Source: Reinekea blandensis MED297 | GTDB taxonomy: Bacteria; Pseudomonadota; Gammaproteobacteria; Pseudomonadales; Natronospirillaceae | Length of the DNA stretch: 64,000 nucleotides | Assembly (NCBI RefSeq): GCF_000153185.1 | Contig: NZ_CH724150.1 | Span: 605,417-669,416 of the forward strand | Direction of reading: 5' to 3' | Shown: positions 1 through 5,636 of the stretch, one piece after another | Position numbering within the stretch: the first letter of the stretch is position 1 | How the letters are laid out: the number at the start of each line of letters is the position of its first letter | Made by a program: the position numbers and the translations under genes | The notes under the pieces: model-generated | What the model was told of the DNA's origin: nothing | Databases searched by the model: none | The model's input: the letters and a program-made list of their open reading frames with translations, nothing else

Positions 1-116
1 TCCGACTTGCATTAAACCTCGATTTCACAGGGGTTTGTCAAGAGCGTAAAGAAAAACGGCCAAAGACCGCGGCCTGATCTACTGCTATTGATTTCGGGTA
101 AAATGAGACTGCCTAG

Positions 117-533
117 AGCATCACCGACGACGTGCTGGACCTGATCCACTTCGTAGACCCCGCCTACCGCAACAACGCCTGGTTCATGTTCCACGACATG
201 ACCCTGAAAGCCCTGAAAAAGCTCACGGACCCAACCACCAAAAAACCGCTCTGGATGCCCGGTTTTGACGTGAAAGAGCCCGACACTATTAACGGTTACG
301 GCTACACCATTAACCAGCACATGCCGAAAATGGCCGCCAGTGCGAAGTCTATTTTGTTTGGTGACCTCTCCAAGTACCTTATCCGGGACGTTATGCAGAT
401 TCTGCTGTTCCGTATGACCGACTCAAAGTACGCCGAGAAAGGCCAGGTGGGCTTTCTGTGCTGGATGCGCGCCGGTGGCGGCCTGATGGATGTGGGTGGG
501 GCTGTGAAGCCTTATCAGAATGCGGTGAGTTAA
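117..533 (+). pseudogene. HK97-family phage major capsid protein, C-terminal remnant
   Basis: The frame running from the stop at 114-116 to 533 encodes about 138 residues that read like the C-terminal third of an HK97-type major capsid protein of tailed phages. Recognisable pieces are VDPAYRNNAWFMFHD near the start, INGYGYTINQHMP in the middle, FGDLSKYLIRDV, and GQVGFLCWMRAGG with VGGAVKPYQNA at the end. The N-terminal two thirds (scaffold/delta domain, N-arm and E-loop) are missing. Upstream sequence is unrelated and carries an in-frame stop. A GTG at 132 could act as a start, but there is no ribosome binding site. I read it as a non-functional fragment left by deletion. Family assignment is by recall of conserved capsid sequence. 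Confidence 0.85.
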
Positions 534-551
534 TTCTGCGTTCATTGGCAG

Positions 552-578
552 GTTAAGGGAGGGTAAGCCTCTCTTAAC
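552..578. other. 11-bp hairpin after the capsid remnant
   Basis: Arms GTTAAGGGAGG (552-562) and CCTCTCTTAAC (568-578) pair fully except for one G-U wobble, around a GTAAG loop. No T-run follows, so this is not a clear intrinsic terminator. It may be a relic of phage regulatory or packaging sequence. Nothing else can be recognised between 534 and 757. Confidence 0.4.
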
Positions 579-757
579 TGGTTATGCATACTAAGAACAG
601 TGTTATAAAGGCATTTTAAGCCCAGAACCTCCATTAAATGTAGATTTTTTCACCACAATGTCTATGTTGCCACTTAACAAAGATTTAACTCTGAGCTAAA
701 TTTTGTTAGCTCCTACGCTAATATTTAAATGCTCTAGCAAAAAACCTAGGCTTGTAT

Positions 758-910
758 ATGAAGTCAATCAAAGACATCAAACGCGAACAGCAAGAACGCT
801 ACTACGTTCGGGTTCAAAACCGTGACGCAGCGCCTGCGCGTGTCGATAAGAACGACTCATTCGAAGCCTTTAAAAAGAGCGCCTCCCGCTTCCGCGTCCA
901 GCACGCATAA
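758..910 (+). CDS. Small basic hypothetical protein (50 aa)
   Basis: An ATG at 758 opens a 50-residue frame closed by TAA at 908-910. The protein is highly charged (start MKSIKDIKREQQERYY, end SASRFRVQHA), rich in Lys, Arg, Glu and Gln, with no membrane segment, signal peptide or cysteines. A weak TAGG lies about 8 nt before the start. I recognise no family. Its place between phage remnants suggests a phage or island cargo gene. A small nucleic-acid-binding or regulatory protein would fit the composition, but that is a guess. It could also be a chance reading frame. Confidence 0.45.
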   Translation: MKSIKDIKREQQERYYVRVQNRDAAPARVDKNDSFEAFKKSASRFRVQHA

Positions 911-1001
911 CCCACTTACATATACCGATAACCATCCATTTTATTGTCAAAAAAACTGTGAGATAGTCGAAAGACATTTTCTTGAAATGTGAGGTGAATC
1001 G

Positions 1002-1394
1002 ATGATTACTGATAACGATATAGAAGAAGCGAAAAAAAGGACTGATTATGGTCGAGGCATTCCAAAAGCAGACCGGCTACATGAACACCCAGATTGTGTG
1101 AGAATTGCGTATCAGTGGTTTGATGCGCAAAAGAAAATTAAAACTAAAACGTGGGATGGGACATCTCTCAAAAGTAAGATCGAATATTGGGCAGGCAGAT
1201 ACGTATCAGCAGCAGATGTTGCTGTGGCGGCTGAACTTCATCCTAGAATCTATGGGAAGTACCCAGAGTTCAATATTAGTAAAAACCACATTGAGCCATC
1301 AGTTCAAAGGTTGTCAGATATTCCGGAAGCAATGACCCAAATGGACTACCGTGAGAGGCACGATCCGAGTCGATACAAAAGTTCAGAAGTTTGA
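1002..1394 (+). CDS. Hypothetical island protein (130 aa)
   Basis: The ATG at 1002 is preceded by a good ribosome binding site (GAGGTG, about 7 nt upstream). The frame encodes 130 residues, hydrophilic throughout, with many Lys, Asp, Glu and Tyr and no membrane segment. Visible features are an acidic/basic N-terminus (MITDNDIEEAKKRTDYGRGIP), an HPDCVRIAYQWFDAQ segment that looks helical, and a middle section with SAADVAVAAELHP that could be a second helix. No catalytic motif or family is recognised. The base composition is AT-rich relative to the core genes further right. An alternative 76-aa frame inside it (1105-1335) lacks a ribosome site and is rejected. Confidence 0.6.
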   Translation: MITDNDIEEAKKRTDYGRGIPKADRLHEHPDCVRIAYQWFDAQKKIKTKTWDGTSLKSKIEYWAGRYVSAADVAVAAELHPRIYGKYPEFNISKNHIEPSVQRLSDIPEAMTQMDYRERHDPSRYKSSEV

Positions 1395-1705
1395 AGGGAT
1401 TCATTGAAAAACTGCGGTTGACTCTCCTAAGCACACAATTGGCAAATGAAGCCCCGCAAACGCAGGGCTTTCACCATCTATGCAACTCCTTCTTCAAACT
1501 CAATCCCATTGATAGCCAAAGCGACGCCTGAGTCCACTCATTCAGGTCACTCCACTTCGGCTAAACAGTCTACCGTAGGACCGTTACAGCCGTCTTGATA
1601 CAGTCATAATTTATAGGCTGCTTGAGTGATTAGTAAGACACTGGAATATACTTGCAATTATGACTATAGTCCAAACCTCAGCAACGAATAAGAAGGACTC
1701 CGGCG
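1395..1705. other. Intergenic stretch with tail copy A and an inverted repeat
   Basis: About 310 bp without a credible gene. It contains the diverged antirepressor tail described separately. It also has a 10-bp inverted repeat, AGTCATAATT at 1602-1611 and AATTATGACT at 1656-1665. A TATAGT hexamer at 1665-1670 could serve as the -10 box for the small gene starting at 1706, although no good -35 box is seen. Confidence 0.5.
1442..1560. repeat. Diverged copy of the antirepressor tail (copy A)
   Basis: This 119-bp block aligns without gaps to 1920-2038. I counted 90 identical positions. Copy B is the 3' end and immediate downstream DNA of the antirepressor pseudogene at 2000-2530. On the minus strand, copy A still spells the antirepressor-like residues PKWSDLNE, but has no intact gene to its right. 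It looks like the orphaned end of a second, otherwise lost antirepressor copy. Confidence 0.75.
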
Positions 1706-1900
1706 ATGAACCCACTGAAGAAATCAAAAAGGAACTTCAAAAGAAAAATAGCTACCACTACCGGAATTCCTACTACTAAATCTGGCAGGAGTAGAAAAGT
1801 CGATGCTTTGCAAGGCAAGTTGATTGGTTGGCTAATTATTGGCGGCATAATCCTTTTCGTCATTTCAGGTGGATCAGAAAGTGCAGTTTTAGTGCACTAA
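1706..1900 (+). CDS. Small single-pass membrane protein (64 aa)
   Basis: An ATG at 1706 lies 8 nt after a strong ribosome binding site (AGAAGGA). The 64-residue product has a very basic N-terminal half (MNPLKKSKRNFKRK, then many Lys and Arg) followed by one hydrophobic segment, LIGWLIIGGIILFVISGG, near residues 39-56, and a short tail. Positive-inside reasoning puts the basic part in the cytoplasm. The gene sits alone between the two antirepressor tail copies, so it looks like a one-gene cassette. The function is unknown. Single-pass peptides of this kind occur as phage lysis, exclusion or toxin proteins, but no motif supports any one of these. Confidence 0.55.
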   Translation: MNPLKKSKRNFKRKIATTTGIPTTKSGRSRKVDALQGKLIGWLIIGGIILFVISGGSESAVLVH

Positions 1901-1919
1901 AATGGCTTGCACCCAGACT

Positions 1920-2038
1920 GCAATGGTAGCCTTGCAACCGCTGGGCTTTCTCCATCAACACAACCGCTTCTTCAAATTCAACCCCTTCGCCAACCAATGC
2001 TAAACCTGAATCAGTTCATTCAGGTCACCCCACTTCGG
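1920..2038. repeat. Antirepressor tail (copy B)
   Basis: This is the partner of the block at 1442-1560: equal length, no gaps, 90 of 119 positions identical by eye. It overlaps the last codons of the antirepressor pseudogene and about 80 bp downstream. In the minus strand a second frame past the annotated stop reads DSGLALVGEGVEFEEAV. Copy A keeps a recognisable version of this with one stop, so the original gene may have extended further. Confidence 0.75.
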
Positions 2039-2530
2039 GTACCCGATCATCCGCAGGGCTGGACCGACCGATTCGACCCAATCCCGGTAGATATGCTCGA
2101 TATGGACATCCAGGGCATGAGAATTGATCACATCGCCTTCGGATAGGCTCACCGGCATCCGATCGCCGCTGTGGCGCTGCTGCCAGTGCTGGTGTAGCAC
2201 GTCATAGCACTCGCGCTGGTACATCAGCAGGTTTTCGCAGATTTCGGGTTTGACTCGGTTGGCGTCGACGCCGAATAGCCAGCCGTTGAGGTACTTGAGG
2301 GGTAAGCAAGCCACTTTACGGTGTTAATCATCACCTTCCATCTGAATGTCCATCATGGACATGCTGGTTCTAAGCACCGGATTACGGCGGATCCGCTTTA
2401 ATTGAGCTTCCCATTGCAGGCCAATAGCCTCACAGACAGGCTTCATCGCAACATAGGTTTCTGAATGGTGTTCCAAGGTGGTGAGCTGGTGGCCGTGAAA
2501 CACGACGGTGGTCACTGATTGAGTGTTCAT
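2000..2530 (-). pseudogene. Phage antirepressor (P22AR N-terminal domain) with in-frame stop
   Basis: Reading leftward from the ATG at 2528-2530 (ribosome site GGAGAT), the first part encodes VVFHGHQLTTLEHH, YVAMKPVCEAIGLQWEAQLKRI and ends GDD-stop (TAA, 2324-2326). In the same frame, without any shift, it resumes as HRKVACLPLKYLNGWLFG, then VDANRVKPEICENLLMYQRECYDVL. Together these are the classic N-terminal domain of phage P22-type antirepressors, which bind and inactivate phage repressor. Only a single codon interrupts it, so this is one gene with a nonsense mutation. The C-terminus is short and probably truncated (see the tail copies). A GTG at 2312-2314 could restart the second half, but no convincing ribosome site is seen. 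Confidence 0.85.
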
Positions 2531-2666
2531 AACGATCTCCATCGAGTCTGCTAGCCACTCACCCAAACGCCAACTTGGGTGAGCGGAACCGTACGGGTTG
2601 GCGTACCGGCTCATTGGATCCGGTGGGCACAAGGCCCCCACGCACGGCCCGCCTGTGCTACGGGCA

Positions 2667-2690
2667 CAAAAAAACCGCTTCTAGGGCGGT
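2667..2690 (-). terminator. Intrinsic terminator upstream of the antirepressor
   Basis: On the minus strand ACCGC, a 7-nt loop and GCGGT are followed by a run of seven T residues. It lies in the antirepressor leader, about 140 nt before its start. It would cut off transcription entering from the right and may once have been part of a phage antitermination-controlled leader. Confidence 0.45.
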
Positions 2691-2813
2691 GTGTCCGCCA
2701 TCGAGTCCAGAACGCCAACTCCGGGCCGCTGAATTTGCAGCGACATTGAAACTGCAGGGATCTTGTGTTTTATAGTCAAGACTAATGAAGTTTTTAAACT
2801 ATCAGGGTGTGCA

Positions 2814-3599
2814 ATGAAGAGGATACCTACATCTCTTTATAAATTTTTTAGTCCAACAAAGTACAATCGAGAAGCCATTGAACAGGGCTACTTTTATTTT
2901 TCACAACCGGTGCAACTCAATGATCCGTTTGAGTTTAGTTGTCAAATCGACATTTCACCGGAATCAACTGATAAGTTTTTGGAACTTCAGTATAAATTTG
3001 GTCACATCACCTATGAAGACCAAGTCCGTTATTCCGTCGAATATAGAGGAAACAAGAACACTAAGAGAGAACTGAACAATCTTATGATTGAGTTCATTGC
3101 GAACCACATTGAGACAGCCGGAGGAGTTTTTTCAGCGTCTAATAACCCCAACAGTCCAATCCAGTGGGCCCACTACACTAATAACTACAAAGGATGGGTT
3201 CTAGAATTTGAACCTATGAATATTCTAAACGAACTTGAAGAAAGGCATTGGATCGAAGTGAAATATCGCAAACATCCACCAAAGATAAGTTTCTCAAGCT
3301 TTGATTTAACTTCAATAGACGGAACCGTTAGTTTGATAGAAACACTAATTGAAACAAAGTACGAAGATTGGGGCTATGAAAAAGAGTTTAGAATTGTCAA
3401 AGGACGCAAAAAAGAAGCTGCTTTGAAACAAAAATCTCCTATCAATACGCAAGCAGTAAAATCTATCATTTTTGGATGGAATATTTCTGAAGAAGACAAA
3501 AACTTTGTTAAAAGAGCAACCAAAGATTGGGCTTGTAAATATAAAAAAGCCGAAATCTCACGCTCAGGCTATTCAATAAGCTTAATTGATGCTACCTAG
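2814..3599 (+). CDS. DUF2971 family protein
   Basis: The chosen start is the ATG at 2814, just before RIPTSLYKFFSP, the usual beginning of the family. An in-frame upstream extension to 2763 is possible but has no similarity value. The 261-residue product shows the DUF2971 signature: LYKFFS, YFYFSQPVQLNDPFEF near residues 27-43, and WAHYTNNYKGWVLEF in the middle. Further on come YEDWGYEKEFRIVKG and the late VKSIIFGWNISEED. The biochemical function of DUF2971 is not established. Such genes are common in islands and next to defence genes, so a phage-defence cargo role is a reasonable guess. It is visibly AT-rich compared with core genes, a sign of transfer. It stands alone, with no partner gene. 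Confidence 0.8.
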   Translation: MKRIPTSLYKFFSPTKYNREAIEQGYFYFSQPVQLNDPFEFSCQIDISPESTDKFLELQYKFGHITYEDQVRYSVEYRGNKNTKRELNNLMIEFIANHIETAGGVFSASNNPNSPIQWAHYTNNYKGWVLEFEPMNILNELEERHWIEVKYRKHPPKISFSSFDLTSIDGTVSLIETLIETKYEDWGYEKEFRIVKGRKKEAALKQKSPINTQAVKSIIFGWNISEEDKNFVKRATKDWACKYKKAEISRSGYSISLIDAT

Positions 3600-3694
3600 T
3601 TTTAAATGAATAGCAAATAAATCTAGATCCAAAAAAGCACGGACACAAAAGCCGAAAATAACTATTAAGGCTAACATTAAAAACAAACCAGAGC

Positions 3695-3717
3695 CCCGCC
3701 ACCGAGCGGGACTTTTT
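3695..3717 (+). terminator. Weak intrinsic terminator after DUF2971
   Basis: A 5-bp GC stem (CCCGC and GCGGG) around CACCGA is followed by ACTTTTTCG. It lies about 95 nt beyond the DUF2971 stop and immediately before the next phage remnant. Confidence 0.5.
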
Positions 3718-3740
3718 CGTTTCTAACCACGGAGAAAAAC

Positions 3741-4051
3741 CATGGCAAACCGCAAAACCAACCGAACCCGATAACCTAAAGCCCGCCACTGAACAAACAA
3801 CCCCACCCGATGAATAATAAACCCCGCCAGAATCCACCACTCCGCCGCCTGCAAGTAAACAACCGCCGCCCGATCCTGAACAGGGCGATACACCCGAAAC
3901 CGTCGACGTGCTCGCTCTGGTCGATAACACCCCGCACCAGCTCAAATGCGGCCATGTGTACACCCTGCCCGTTGCCGTGGCGGAACAGCTCCACCATGCG
4001 GGCGTAATCGATGCCGATAAACAGGCCGTCGCCTCCGGCATTCGCCCTTAA
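3741..4051 (+). pseudogene. Frameshifted small phage protein (head-region type)
   Basis: A ribosome site (GGAG) precedes ATG at 3741, but that frame stops after ten codons. The neighbouring frame carries a Pro/Thr-rich stretch, two adjacent stops (3815-3820) and then a clean run to TAA at 4049-4051. The run contains VDVLALVDNTPHQLKCGHVY and VAVAEQLHHAGVIDAD. The last part resembles the short phage proteins encoded beside HK97 capsid genes that carry a G-x-x-Y/x-L-P then A-x-x-L/L-x-x-G-V pattern (DUF7210-like). One frameshift plus two stops make it a pseudogene. The Pro-rich N-terminal linker and compact C-terminal domain fit that family. Family call by recall only. Confidence 0.6.
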
Positions 4052-4340
4052 ATCAATGATACTGGTCACTCTTGCGCAATTAACACATCAATGACGGTAA
4101 TAGCACCTTTCAATTCAGAAACGGTTAAGAAACTGAAGGAGCGGATGAAAAGTTTACAGCCAATAAAAAGGCCATCGTGGTTGATGGCCGTTTTGAAAAT
4201 GAAGTGACGAACCTGATCATTTCCGGCAGATCAGCGTGAACATTACAAGTCATCTTACGAGCAGGTTGATACAACGCACTTCACTTTAAAAAGGCATTCG
4301 AAGCACTGTTTATCTTCTTTCTGCTCAAAGCCCGTCGCAT
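4052..4340. other. Gene-poor spacer with short open remnant and hairpin
   Basis: A stop-free plus-strand frame from 4129 to 4239 ends ANKKAIVVDGRFENEVTNL and has no start codon with a ribosome site. It may be another phage-gene ghost, but I do not recognise it. Within it, GGCCATC (4170-4176) and GATGGCC (4183-4189) form a 7-bp hairpin followed by GTTTTG, a weak terminator candidate. Nothing else is seen. Confidence 0.35.
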
Positions 4341-4631
4341 TTACCAACGAGAATCGCTTTCACAAGGAATACCATCACCATCGCCGTCCATTTTGGTGTT
4401 TGGGCAATGCCTCGTAAAGTAGACCGCTTCCGCGCGAGAAGTCATTTGACTGCAGTACTCGCGCCCATCACAGACAAACCTCTGACTGACCGTTTCATTC
4501 AACGTATTTTCATATTGCTTCACGATCTCTGACGGTTCGCTCACAGCTGGTGTTCTTCCATTATCAAGATACGAAGGTACCAACCTCGATAAGGCAAATA
4601 TCACAACTATCACAATAAGTAGATTTTTCAT
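4341..4631 (-). CDS. Small secreted protein with Excalibur calcium-binding domain
   Basis: The 96-residue product starts with a hydrophobic export signal or anchor (MKNLLIVIVVIFALSRL). A hydrophilic linker follows, then a C-terminal module RFVCDGREYCSQM...FTRHCPNTKMDGDGDGIPCES. The DGDGDG loop with surrounding cysteines and the final PCE are the hallmark of the Excalibur domain, an extracellular EF-hand-like calcium-binding module often joined to nucleases. Here it stands without a nuclease domain. Four cysteines probably form disulfides in the periplasm. It is transcribed away from the tRNA and stands alone. It may be an island gene or the first chromosomal gene on that side. The role is unknown. 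Confidence 0.8.
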   Translation of the reverse strand: MKNLLIVIVVIFALSRLVPSYLDNGRTPAVSEPSEIVKQYENTLNETVSQRFVCDGREYCSQMTSRAEAVYFTRHCPNTKMDGDGDGIPCESDSRW

Positions 4632-4747
4632 GAATCATGACCGATATGGCGGATGAAAAAACTTGCAAGAACCACTACAACAAACAACCAAACAATCAGC
4701 TCTTGTCAAAATGACATCATATAGCAGGGCATTCTAAGTTAAAAGAT

Positions 4748-4770
4748 ATTGGTCGGGCATAGTGTATTTG
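4748..4770. repeat. Partial copy of the tRNA-Pro 3' end (putative attachment site)
   Basis: These 23 bases match 4851-4873, the 3' end of the tRNA-Pro gene plus two flanking bases, at 21 of 23 positions, including an unbroken run of 15. Integrases of phages and islands typically recombine at tRNA 3' ends and leave such a duplicate. The 80 bp between the copies has no gene. Confidence 0.6.
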
Positions 4771-4852
4771 GACTGCGCCGCAACCGGCTCTGGCCCACAC
4801 CGCTTTAGGTGGCGTATTTCGAGAACTGAGTTTGGAGTTGGGGAAAGAAGAT

Positions 4853-4929
4853 TGGTCGGGCATAGAGGATTTGAACCTCTGACCCTCGCCACCCCATGAC
4901 GATGCGCTACCAGACTGCGCTAATGCCCG
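4853..4929 (-). tRNA. tRNA-Pro (anticodon GGG)
   Basis: Reading the minus strand, the gene begins CGGGCAT and ends ATGCCCG-A-CCA, a perfect 7-bp acceptor stem with encoded CCA, 77 nt in all. The anticodon arm is TCGTC/GGCGA around ATGGGGT, giving anticodon GGG and the A32-U38 pair known for tRNA-Pro(GGG). The T arm AGAGG-TTCAAAT-CCTCT is intact. Its position after ihfA and the merR-like gene is the usual one in pseudomonad-like genomes. Its 3' end appears to have served as an integration site. Confidence 0.95.
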
Positions 4930-4942
4930 ACTAAGATTGGCT

Positions 4943-4970
4943 AGTTTATTCTAACCGATTGAAAAGTAAA
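4943..4970 (-). promoter_or_regulatory. Possible tRNA-Pro promoter
   Basis: TTTACT (4965-4970) and TAAACT (4943-4948) are separated by 16 bp, and the predicted start falls about 7 nt before the tRNA. Both boxes are imperfect. Readthrough from ihfA is an alternative. Confidence 0.35.
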
Positions 4971-4984
4971 GAGTTTTTTAAAAG

Positions 4985-5347
4985 TTAATCGACGTTAAGG
5001 AGTTCTAAAACGGCTTCCAGCTCGACGATCATTTCGCGGATCAGCGCTTGCTGTTCCTGCTGCACCTGTTCGGCATCGCCCGGTTCCGAAAGCTTTTGGC
5101 GAGCACCGCCAATGGTAAAGCCGTCTTCATAAAGGAGATGTCGAATCTGACGAATGAGCAGAACGTCGTCACGTTGATAGTAACGACGATTGCCCCGTCG
5201 TTTAACGGGGCTGAGTTGCGGAAATTCCTGCTCCCAGTAACGTAGGACATGCGGCTTTACAGCGCACAGTTCGCTCACTTCACCAATGGTGAAATACCGT
5301 TTCCCTGGTATTACAGGTAATTCATCATTCTGGCTGGGTTCCAGCAT
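4985..5347 (-). CDS. MerR-family DNA-binding protein
   Basis: The 120-residue product has an N-terminal MerR-type winged helix-turn-helix: [28 protein letters not shown] then [17 protein letters not shown] helical tail follows ([13 protein letters not shown], then a Gln/Glu-rich coiled segment). This is the small MerR-like protein regularly found directly after ihfA in gammaproteobacteria. Its regulatory targets are not known to me. It lacks an effector-binding domain and the metal-binding cysteines of MerR or CueR. Its start overlaps the ihfA end by 23 bp, so the two are co-transcribed. Confidence 0.85.
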   Translation of the reverse strand: MLEPSQNDELPVIPGKRYFTIGEVSELCAVKPHVLRYWEQEFPQLSPVKRRGNRRYYQRDDVLLIRQIRHLLYEDGFTIGGARQKLSEPGDAEQVQQEQQALIREMIVELEAVLELLNVD

Positions 5348-5627
5348 AAGACTCGACGGTTACCTTCAATTTCTGGCCTGGACGGAACGTGACAACCCGA
5401 CGTGCAGAGATGGGGATCTCTTCGCCGGTTTTCGGGTTCCGACCCGGTCGTTGACGCTTATCACGCAAATCGAAGTTGCCGAATCCTGACAACTTCACCT
5501 GTTCATTATGGACGAGACTTTCCCGAATTTCCTCGAAAAAGATCTCGACCATTTCCTTTGCTTCGCGCTTATTCAGGCCCAGCTCTTCATATAGACGATC
5601 GGCCATTTCAGCTTTAGTCAGGGCCAT
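5325..5627 (-). CDS. ihfA: Integration host factor subunit alpha
   Basis: IhfA is one half of the IHF heterodimer, which bends DNA sharply at specific sites and shapes transcription, replication and site-specific recombination. The 100-residue product matches the family length. It starts [16 protein letters not shown], contains [13 protein letters not shown], and carries the DNA-intercalating arm [12 protein letters not shown] followed by [13 protein letters not shown]. The ATG follows the pheT stop by 9 nt, with an AAGGAGC ribosome site spanning the gap. This is the standard pheST-ihfA arrangement. Confidence 0.97.
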   Translation of the reverse strand: MALTKAEMADRLYEELGLNKREAKEMVEIFFEEIRESLVHNEQVKLSGFGNFDLRDKRQRPGRNPKTGEEIPISARRVVTFRPGQKLKVTVESYAGTQPE

Positions 5628-5636
5628 GCCAGCTCC

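Larger units (their letters stand above)
117..4770. mobile_element. Degraded prophage or genomic island at tRNA-Pro
   Basis: This stretch is unlike the rest of the window. It is gene-poor, has long AT-rich spacers and mixed gene orientations, and contains several broken phage genes: a capsid C-terminus, a stop-interrupted antirepressor and a frameshifted small phage protein. It ends next to a tRNA-Pro gene, a common integrase target, and a partial copy of the tRNA 3' end lies at 4748-4770. No integrase, terminase or portal gene is visible. It is therefore a remnant, and its left boundary is probably outside the window or erased. The extent given is an inference. Confidence 0.7.

Noticed and set aside
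1906..2062. Programmed frameshift extending the antirepressor into the DSGLALVGEG frame
   Set aside because: Both tail copies keep the second frame, but substitutions between them show no third-position bias by hand count and copy A has a stop. Simple decay explains it. No slippery sequence is evident.
1907..2146. 79-codon plus-strand frame over the antirepressor tail
   Set aside because: It overlaps the antirepressor on the other strand, lacks a ribosome site, and copy A does not keep the frame.
2531..2641. In-frame extension upstream of the antirepressor ATG as a separate phage gene
   Set aside because: The open frame continues rightward with a Cys/Pro-rich stretch, but has no start signal and I cannot tie it to a family. 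The ATG at 2528-2530 with GGAGAT is the sensible start.
3592..4041. Minus-strand open frame of 149 codons across the phage ghost
   Set aside because: It is Gly/Ser/Cys-rich, the reverse of a Pro/Thr-rich linker, with no start signal. The plus-strand ghost has the recognisable domain.
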